From: Lawsonibacter celer
GTDB lineage: Bacteria > Bacillota > Clostridia > Oscillospirales > Oscillospiraceae
Assembly: GCF_014281125.1 (NCBI RefSeq)
Contig: NZ_JACOEA010000002.1
Location: 62,001-126,000, forward strand
Direction of reading: 5' to 3'
DNA length: 64,000 nt
Position numbers and translations under genes: made by a program. The notes beneath the pieces were generated by a model. It was given only the letters and a program-made list of their open reading frames with translations, had not been told where the DNA came from and ran no database searches. Below are positions 59,169-64,000 of this stretch, in pieces; position 1 is the stretch's first letter; every line of letters begins with the position of its first letter.

Positions 59169-60197
59169 TCAGTTCATCTGCTTGCGGCGGGAGAGATTGA
59201 TGGTGCCGTCCTGCATATCGGCCACGTTGTCCAAGCTCTTGCCCGTGCCGTAGGCCACACAGGAGATGGCGTCGTCCGCCACGTGGGTCTCAATGCCGGT
59301 ATGGGACTCAATGAGCTTGTCAAAGCCCCAAACCAGGGAGCCGCCACCGGTCATGACAATACCGTTGGTGGAGATGTCGGCCACCAGCTCGGGGGGCGTG
59401 CGCTCCAGCACGCCGTGAATGGCCTCCAGGATGCGGGTGGAGACCTCCTCGAAGGCCTCGATCATCTCGCTGGAGGACACGGAGAACACCCGGGGCAGTC
59501 CGGTCATCAGGCAGCGCCCCTTGATCTCCACAGTCTGCTCTTCCGGACGAGGAAACACACAGCCAATCTGCATCTTCAGCTCCTCGGCCGTACGCTCACC
59601 AATCAGTACATTGTGCTTGCGCCGTATGTACTTCACGATGGCCTCGTCAAACTGATCGCCGGCGATCTTGATGGAGGTGGACTCCACAATGCCGGACAGG
59701 GAAATGACCGCAATGTCGCTGGTGCCGCCGCCGATATCCACAATCATGTGGCCGTCGGGCTTGGCAATGTCGATGCCCGCGCCGATGGCGGCGGCCACGG
59801 GCTCCTCAATGAGGTAGACCCGCCGGGCACCCGCCTGGATGCCCGCGTCGATCACCGCGCGCTCTTCCACCTCCGTAATGCCGGAGGGAACACAGATGAC
59901 GATGCGGGGCTTGAACAGCCGGAAGGAGGTCACCTTACGGATGAATTCCTTGAGCATGCGCTCGGTCATGTCGTAGTCGGAGATCACGCCCTCCCGCAGG
60001 GGGCGGATGGCCACAATGTTGCCGGGGGTGCGGCCCAGCATCTGCTGGGCTTCGGTGCCCACTTTAAGCAGCTTGCCGGTGTTTTTGTCAATGGCGACCA
60101 CGGAGGGCTCCCGCAGGACCACGCCCTTGCCCTTTACATAGACCAGAATGGACGCTGTGCCCAGGTCAATGCCAATATCTTTACTGAAGCTGAACAT
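59169..60197 (-). CDS. mreB: Rod-shape-determining protein MreB
   Basis: A 342-residue actin-like ATPase read from the ATG at 60197 (GAGGTG upstream) starting MFSFSKDIGIDLGTASILVY. Phosphate loops and adenosine motif IVDIGGGTSDIAVISL, EEPVAAAIGAGI and GIVMTGGGSLVWGFD are intact. Filaments guide lateral wall synthesis at the membrane. An earlier in-frame ATG at 60245 with AGGGG is possible and would add 16 residues. mreC and mreD are not next to it, so this may be an Mbl/MreBH-type paralogue. Confidence 0.93.
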   Translation of the reverse strand: MFSFSKDIGIDLGTASILVYVKGKGVVLREPSVVAIDKNTGKLLKVGTEAQQMLGRTPGNIVAIRPLREGVISDYDMTERMLKEFIRKVTSFRLFKPRIVICVPSGITEVEERAVIDAGIQAGARRVYLIEEPVAAAIGAGIDIAKPDGHMIVDIGGGTSDIAVISLSGIVESTSIKIAGDQFDEAIVKYIRRKHNVLIGERTAEELKMQIGCVFPRPEEQTVEIKGRCLMTGLPRVFSVSSSEMIEAFEEVSTRILEAIHGVLERTPPELVADISTNGIVMTGGGSLVWGFDKLIESHTGIETHVADDAISCVAYGTGKSLDNVADMQDGTINLSRRKQMN

Positions 60198-60327
60198 ACC
60201 TGCACCTCGAAAAAGCATTTGTTTTAATTTTGCCCAAAATCCCATGATTAATCCCCTATATTATACAGATGTCCCGGCGCTATTTCAACTTTATTTTACA
60301 TAAAGTCCGATTAATTTTCAAGGCGGC

Positions 60328-60984
60328 TCACCGCGCCCGGGCCGCGGCGGCGCAGACCACCTCTTTTGCGCCCGCGGCGAGCAGGGTCCGCGCGCACTCG
60401 CTCAGGGTCGCGCCGGTGGTGACGATGTCGTCAATCAGCAGCACCCGCCTGCCCCGCACCGCCTCCCGGTCGAGCACCTCATAGGCCGCGATCACGTTGG
60501 CCCGGCGGGTGGCGTCCTCGCCCAGCCCGGACTGGGCCCGGTTGTGGCGCGCCTTGCGCAGCGTAGCCACAGCTTTCTCCCCCAGCGCCTCCGCCGCCGC
60601 AGAGGCCAGGAGAAACGCCTGGTCATAGCCCCGCTGCCGCCGCCGGCGGGCGGATAGGGGCACCCAGGTAATTAGGTCATACCGCCCCGCCAGGTGGTCG
60701 TGCACGCACTGGGCCAGCAGCGTCCCGTAGACCCTGCCGTAGCCTCGGCGGCCGCTGAACTTATAGCGGCGCAGGGAATCCCGCACCTTGTCCTGATAGC
60801 GCAGGGGCGAGACGCAGAGGGAGAAGAACTCCCCCTTCTGCTCCGCGGCCTCCCCGGTAAGCCAGGGCAGGGTGGTCTGGCACCCGGCACACAGGCCGGA
60901 CTCCCCCTTCTGGAGCAGCGCGCCGCAAAAGACGCACTTGGGCGGGAAGAGCAGGTCCAGCAGGACCTCCAGCGCCTGGATCAC
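60328..60984 (-). CDS. comF: ComF family protein (phosphoribosyltransferase-like)
   Basis: A 218-residue protein: N-terminal zinc-ribbon cysteines CVFCGALL and CAGCQTT, an amidophosphoribosyltransferase-type domain with VPLSARRRRQRGYDQA and PRPP motif VLLIDDIVTTGAT. ComF assists ssDNA uptake in natural transformation and binds PRPP-like ligands. GTG start overlaps the stop of the ribbon-helix-helix gene (GTGA), so they are translationally coupled. Confidence 0.92.
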   Translation of the reverse strand: MIQALEVLLDLLFPPKCVFCGALLQKGESGLCAGCQTTLPWLTGEAAEQKGEFFSLCVSPLRYQDKVRDSLRRYKFSGRRGYGRVYGTLLAQCVHDHLAGRYDLITWVPLSARRRRQRGYDQAFLLASAAAEALGEKAVATLRKARHNRAQSGLGEDATRRANVIAAYEVLDREAVRGRRVLLIDDIVTTGATLSECARTLLAAGAKEVVCAAAARAR

Positions 60985-61163
60985 TTCAGCTCCTCGGGCG
61001 GGATGGGGCCATGCTCCTTCTCAAACTCCCGGATGCAGGACTGGATCAGGTAGTGGGCCTGGCCATTGATGGTGCGGCCCTCATACTCTGCAATATAGCG
61101 CAGCTTCTGGTGGGTCTCCGGACTGACCCTCAGTCCCACATGCTTTACTTCTTTTTTCATCAT
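60981..61163 (-). CDS. Arc-like ribbon-helix-helix DNA-binding protein
   Basis: Read from ATG 61163 (61160 is also possible); about 60 residues beginning MKKEVKHVGLRVSPETHQKL. The beta strand HVGLRVS and two following helices (KLRYIAEYEGRTINGQAHYL) form the Arc/MetJ ribbon-helix-helix fold. It is directly upstream of comF and downstream of three dyads, so it probably represses its own promoter and comF. Confidence 0.82.
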   Translation of the reverse strand: MMKKEVKHVGLRVSPETHQKLRYIAEYEGRTINGQAHYLIQSCIREFEKEHGPIPPEELK

Positions 61164-61173
61164 ACCACACGCC

Positions 61174-61260
61174 TTGCCGCGTGCAATAGCACGCATCTTG
61201 CATACATGGTATGAGTTTTTTGATTAATTTATAGAAAGTGCGTGCAAATGCACGCGGCAA
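61174..61260. promoter_or_regulatory. Mirrored GCGTGC-N4-GCACGC dyads upstream of the RHH gene
   Basis: Dyad 1 (61179-61194) and dyad 2 (61240-61255) both read GCGTGC-N4-GCACGC. Their 22-base surroundings (61174-61195 and 61239-61260) are reverse complements apart from three of the four central bases. A third, CATACATGGTATG, is between them at 61201-61213. Centres of the outer pair are 61 bases apart. An AT-rich stretch between 61211 and 61237 should hold the promoter. Confidence 0.75.
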
Positions 61261-61664
61261 ATTTGGAGAGGGTTCCCTCCGGGGCCCCCTTTCTCAGCGA
61301 TGAGAAAGGGGGAAAAGAATCGGCAGAGGGAGGGATTTCGATTTCCCTCCCCCTGCGGCCCCCCTATTGGATGTACCCCCCTGAGGTGAAGCCCCGCGGC
61401 CGCGCCACGAGGCGCGACTTACCGGGGTCCACCAGACCGATTCACTGCCAGGGAAGGCGGCCGAGCCGCCGAAGGAACCGCGTGGCCGCCCTAACGGGCG
61501 CGCCGATCAGTAGCAGTCAAGGGTTTCAGATGAACGTAGTGCTTTTTCTTTGGAGTCCCGGACCGTTTCTTTTTGGCCTGTCAAAAAGAAACGGTCCGGG
61601 ACCCGCGCGGGAGCGCAAACCCCTTCGTCCCTCCAAGGGGGACATCCCCGCCTGACAGGCGTCA
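61261..61664. other. 404-base gene-free, hairpin-rich region
   Basis: No supportable gene on either strand. It holds a perfect 12-base-pair hairpin (61285-61312) and a perfect 20-base-pair inverted repeat (61555-61602), and is very GC-rich in the middle. A decayed element or interspersed repeat is possible. Confidence 0.55.
61555..61602. repeat. 20-bp perfect inverted repeat with 8-base loop
   Basis: GTCCCGGACCGTTTCTTTTT (61555-61574) pairs exactly with 61583-61602. The T5/A5 at the loop side, not the base, argues against a simple terminator. It lies 62 bases past the recD2 stop. Confidence 0.8.
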
Positions 61665-63869
61665 CTATCCCTCTGCCAGCCGCCAGCGCAGGCCGGAGTA
61701 CCGTCTCTGCTGCCGGTTATTGGCCACCATCTGCGCCACCGCCTCGTCGTCTCCCACCAGAATGAGCAACTCTCTGGCCCGGGTGATGGCGGTATAGAGA
61801 ATCCCCCGGGTCATCAGGGCTGGGGGCGCGCCGCACGCGGCCAGGATGACCGCCCGGTACTCGCTGCCCTGGGCCTTATGGACCGTCACCGCGTAGGCCG
61901 GCTCCAGTTCCCCCAGCATGTCCGGGGTGTATTCCACCAGCCGCCCGTCAAAGTCCACGGTCACGATCTCATTTCGGTTGTCAATGCGCTCCACCTGCCC
62001 GATGTCCCCGTTGAACATCCCCATGCCCGAGGACAGGCCGCCCTTTTCCTTCCACATCACATCGTAGTTGTTGCGGATCTGCATGACCCGGTCCCCCTCC
62101 CGGAAGATGAACTCCCCGAAGCGGCGCTCGGCGCGGCCCTCCGCCGGGGGATTCACCGCCTCCTGAATGGCCCGGTTGAGGGCGGCCGTGCCCGCCAGAC
62201 GCTTGCGGGTGGGAGAGAGCACCTGGATCTGCTCGGGCGGGATGCCCATATTTCTGGGCAGGCGGGTCTGGACCAGCTCCACAATGGTCTCCGCCGCCCG
62301 GGCCGGCTCCCTCCGGCGCAGGAAGAAGAAGTCGCCCCCTTTATTGTGCAGGTCCGGGACCTGGCCCCGGTTGACCTCATGGGCGGAACGGACAATGGCG
62401 CTCTCGGCGGCCTGGCGGAAGATTTCCGTCAGGCGCACCATGGGGATGACCCCGCTGCGGATCAGGTCGGCGAACAGGTTGCCCGGCCCCACGCTGGGCA
62501 GCTGGTCCGGGTCGCCCACCAGAATCAGGCGGCACTCCCCCCGCAGGGCGGAGAGGAGAGCGCGCATCAACGTTATGTCAACCATAGAGGTCTCGTCCAC
62601 AATCACCGCGTCGGCCTTCAGGGGCTCGTCCTCATCGTGGGCGAACACCAGGCGGCCGGAGCGGGGGTCGTACTGGGTCTCCAGCAGGCGGTGGATGGTG
62701 GCCGCCTCCACCCCGCACAGCTCCCCCAGGCGCTTGGCCGCCCGGCCGGTGGGGGCAGCCAGAGCGGTGTCCAGGCCCAGGGCATCAAAGAGGGCCAGCA
62801 CCCCCCGCAGGGAGGTGGTCTTGCCCGTGCCCGGCCCGCCGGTGAGCAGCATCACCTGGCTGGAGGCCGCCAGGGCCACCGCCTGCCGCTGCTGGGGCGC
62901 GTAGGTGATGCCCTGCTCGGTCTGAATGCGGTCGAGGAGCCGCTCCAGGTCGGATGGGGGGACCATCTCCCCCGCCGCCATCTCCTTGAGCCGCCAGGCC
63001 ACGTACTGCTCCGCCTCGCAAAGCTCCTGGAGGTAGACGGCGGTCTCTCCCGCCGCCTCCTCCTGGACCGCCTCTCCCCGCTCCAGCAGGGCCTCCAGGC
63101 CGTCCTCCAGGACCTCCCCCTCCACGCCGATAAGCTGCCCGGTGGCCCAGAGCAGCTTGTTCCTGGGCAGAAAGGTGTGCCCGTTGTCCAGATTGTGGCG
63201 CAGCTCGAAGAGCAGGCCGGCCTCGATGCGCTGGGGGTCGTCCCCCTCGATGCCGGTGCTGAGGGCCAGCTCGTCCGCGGCGGCGAAGTCCACCCCCAGC
63301 TCCCCGTCCACCAGCAGATAAGGATTGGACCGTACCATCTCCAGGGCCCGGTCCCCGTAGCGCCGGTAGAGGGGCATGGCCAACTGCAGGGGCATCTGGT
63401 GCTCCCCCAAAAAATCCAGCAGGCGGCGCATGCCCATCTGGAGCCGGAAATGCTCCCCCATGGCCAGGGCCCGCTTGCGGGTGATGCCCTGAATCCGGGT
63501 CAGGCGCTCCGGATGTTCCTCCAGCACGGTGAGCGCCTCTCCTCCAAAGGTCTCCACCATCCGCCGGGCCGTGGCCGCGCCGATGCCCCGCACCGCGCCC
63601 GAGGCCAGGTAGTCAAAGATGGCCTTCTCCCCGGCGGGCATCCGCCGCTCCACCGTCTCGGCCTTGAACTGTTCTCCATAGGAGGCGTGGCGCACCCAAG
63701 CGCCGGACACGCTCAGCCCCTCCCCGGGCGCCACCCCGGGGAGACACCCCACCACCGTGACGCCGCCCCCCTCGCCGGCGTCCAGCTTCAAGACGGTGTA
63801 GCCGTTTTCCGCGTTTTGGTAGATGACCGCCTCCACGGTCCCTTGGATCAAATTGCGGTCCTCCGGCAT
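61665..63869 (-). CDS. recD2: RecD2-type ATP-dependent DNA helicase
   Basis: Read from the ATG at 63869 with GGGAGG upstream; 734 residues. OB-like N-terminus (GTVEAVIYQNAENGYTVLKL), helix-hairpin-helix repeats (GAVRGIGAATARRMV, ERLTRIQGITRKRA), Walker A LLTGGPGTGKTTS, Walker B VIVDETSMVDI, GDPDQLPSVGPG and the C-terminal UvrD-like VHKAQGSEYRAVIL. SF1B 5'-3' helicase acting in repair and recombination outside RecBCD. An intrinsic terminator lies between its promoter and start. Confidence 0.95.
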   Translation of the reverse strand: MPEDRNLIQGTVEAVIYQNAENGYTVLKLDAGEGGGVTVVGCLPGVAPGEGLSVSGAWVRHASYGEQFKAETVERRMPAGEKAIFDYLASGAVRGIGAATARRMVETFGGEALTVLEEHPERLTRIQGITRKRALAMGEHFRLQMGMRRLLDFLGEHQMPLQLAMPLYRRYGDRALEMVRSNPYLLVDGELGVDFAAADELALSTGIEGDDPQRIEAGLLFELRHNLDNGHTFLPRNKLLWATGQLIGVEGEVLEDGLEALLERGEAVQEEAAGETAVYLQELCEAEQYVAWRLKEMAAGEMVPPSDLERLLDRIQTEQGITYAPQQRQAVALAASSQVMLLTGGPGTGKTTSLRGVLALFDALGLDTALAAPTGRAAKRLGELCGVEAATIHRLLETQYDPRSGRLVFAHDEDEPLKADAVIVDETSMVDITLMRALLSALRGECRLILVGDPDQLPSVGPGNLFADLIRSGVIPMVRLTEIFRQAAESAIVRSAHEVNRGQVPDLHNKGGDFFFLRRREPARAAETIVELVQTRLPRNMGIPPEQIQVLSPTRKRLAGTAALNRAIQEAVNPPAEGRAERRFGEFIFREGDRVMQIRNNYDVMWKEKGGLSSGMGMFNGDIGQVERIDNRNEIVTVDFDGRLVEYTPDMLGELEPAYAVTVHKAQGSEYRAVILAACGAPPALMTRGILYTAITRARELLILVGDDEAVAQMVANNRQQRRYSGLRWRLAEG

Positions 63870-63884
63870 AAACGCGCCTCCCAA

Positions 63885-63931
63885 CAAAAAAAGATCCGCC
63901 TCTTCCGCGTACAACGCGGAGCAGGCAGATC
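63885..63931 (-). terminator. Terminator / possible attenuator upstream of recD2
   Basis: On the minus strand a long imperfect stem from GATCTGCC to GGCGGATC (63931-63893) is followed by seven T residues. It could end the gene entering from the right edge, but it also lies downstream of the candidate recD2 promoter. Confidence 0.75.
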
Positions 63932-63932
63932 T

Positions 63933-63961
63933 ATTTTAGCATGAAGCATGGGGTTTGTCGA
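63933..63961 (-). promoter_or_regulatory. Candidate recD2 promoter
   Basis: Minus strand TCGACA (63961-63956), 17-base spacer, TAAAAT (63938-63933), one mismatch per hexamer. The predicted start falls inside the following hairpin. Confidence 0.6.
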
Positions 63962-63966
63962 TACGT

Positions 63967-63999
63967 TCACAGGTGGCCGATGTACTCGCCAAGCCGGTC
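63967..63999 (-). CDS. C-terminal end of a gene beginning right of the window (partial)
   Basis: The minus-strand frame ends DRLGEYIGHL and TGA at 63969-63967, followed by the terminator described above. Too short to identify. Confidence 0.45.
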   Translation of the reverse strand, partial: DRLGEYIGHL

Positions 64000-64000
64000 C

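Noticed and set aside
61242-61655. A 137-codon plus-strand frame in the recD2-RHH gap
   Set aside because: Low-complexity Arg/Pro/Ser translation, no ribosome site, and it crosses two perfect hairpins.

Overview
The window looks like chromosome from a high-GC, spore-forming anaerobic Firmicute of the Oscillospiraceae (Flavonifractor / Intestinimonas / Lawsonibacter-like). Support comes from a spoIIAA-spoIIAB-sigF operon, yqfC-yqfD, a collagen-like surface protein, SH3b-NlpC/P60 wall hydrolases, a valS T-box and short-chain acyl-CoA chemistry with electron-transfer flavoprotein. The genus is inference. No rRNA, tRNA, CRISPR array or insertion sequence was found.

Layout. 1-3.7 kb: membrane glycosyltransferase-like protein, a small conserved protein and an SH3b-NlpC/P60 hydrolase. 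3.7-16.3 kb: an accessory metabolic locus of two divergent operons. On the minus strand are a LacI regulator fused to a solute-binding-protein domain, a metallo-beta-lactamase-fold hydrolase, an RpiB-type isomerase and a divergent triosephosphate isomerase. On the plus strand are a Liv-type ABC transporter and a Tm-1-like trio (one UPF0261 and two TIM-barrel proteins). 16.3-19.2 kb: collagen-like protein and a GtrA/GtrB-type locus with a probable glycosyltransferase remnant. 19.4-21.7 kb: spoIIA operon and an IseA-like lipoprotein. 21.9-28.0 kb: valS with T-box leader, an AT-rich GNAT gene, and recO-yqzL-(unknown)-era. 28.2-45.0 kb: a second accessory locus with an XRE regulator, a soluble PAS histidine kinase, an NtrC-type sigma-54 activator, a nine-gene minus-strand operon for CoA activation and beta-oxidation with two transporters, and a divergent etfBA pair. 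45.2-64.0 kb: housekeeping genes (ybeY, phoH, yqfD, yqfC, murC, uvrA, uvrB, radC, pyrE, an iron-type alcohol dehydrogenase, mreB, comF, recD2), a frameshifted DUF1905 gene and a ribbon-helix-helix regulator.

How the genes work together. The strongest system-level signal is at 28-45 kb. The space between the acyl-CoA operon (start 42756) and etfB (start 43182) carries two divergent sigma-54 (-24/-12) promoters, one matching the consensus exactly and one with a single change. A dyad-rich region midway between them sits where enhancer sites for the locally encoded NtrC-type activator would be expected. This suggests a signal-gated fatty-acid or carboxylate catabolic regulon in which acyl-CoA dehydrogenases and their electron acceptor are switched on together.

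The second candidate novel system is at 3.7-16.3 kb. Proteins of unknown biochemical role (UPF0261/Tm-1-like and PEP-hydrolase-like TIM barrels) are coupled to an ABC importer and a LacI-SBP one-component regulator. The isomerases there have lost residues typical of the canonical enzymes, which fits an unusual acyclic phosphorylated substrate.

Many start codons were reassigned from Shine-Dalgarno positions. GTG and TTG starts are frequent.
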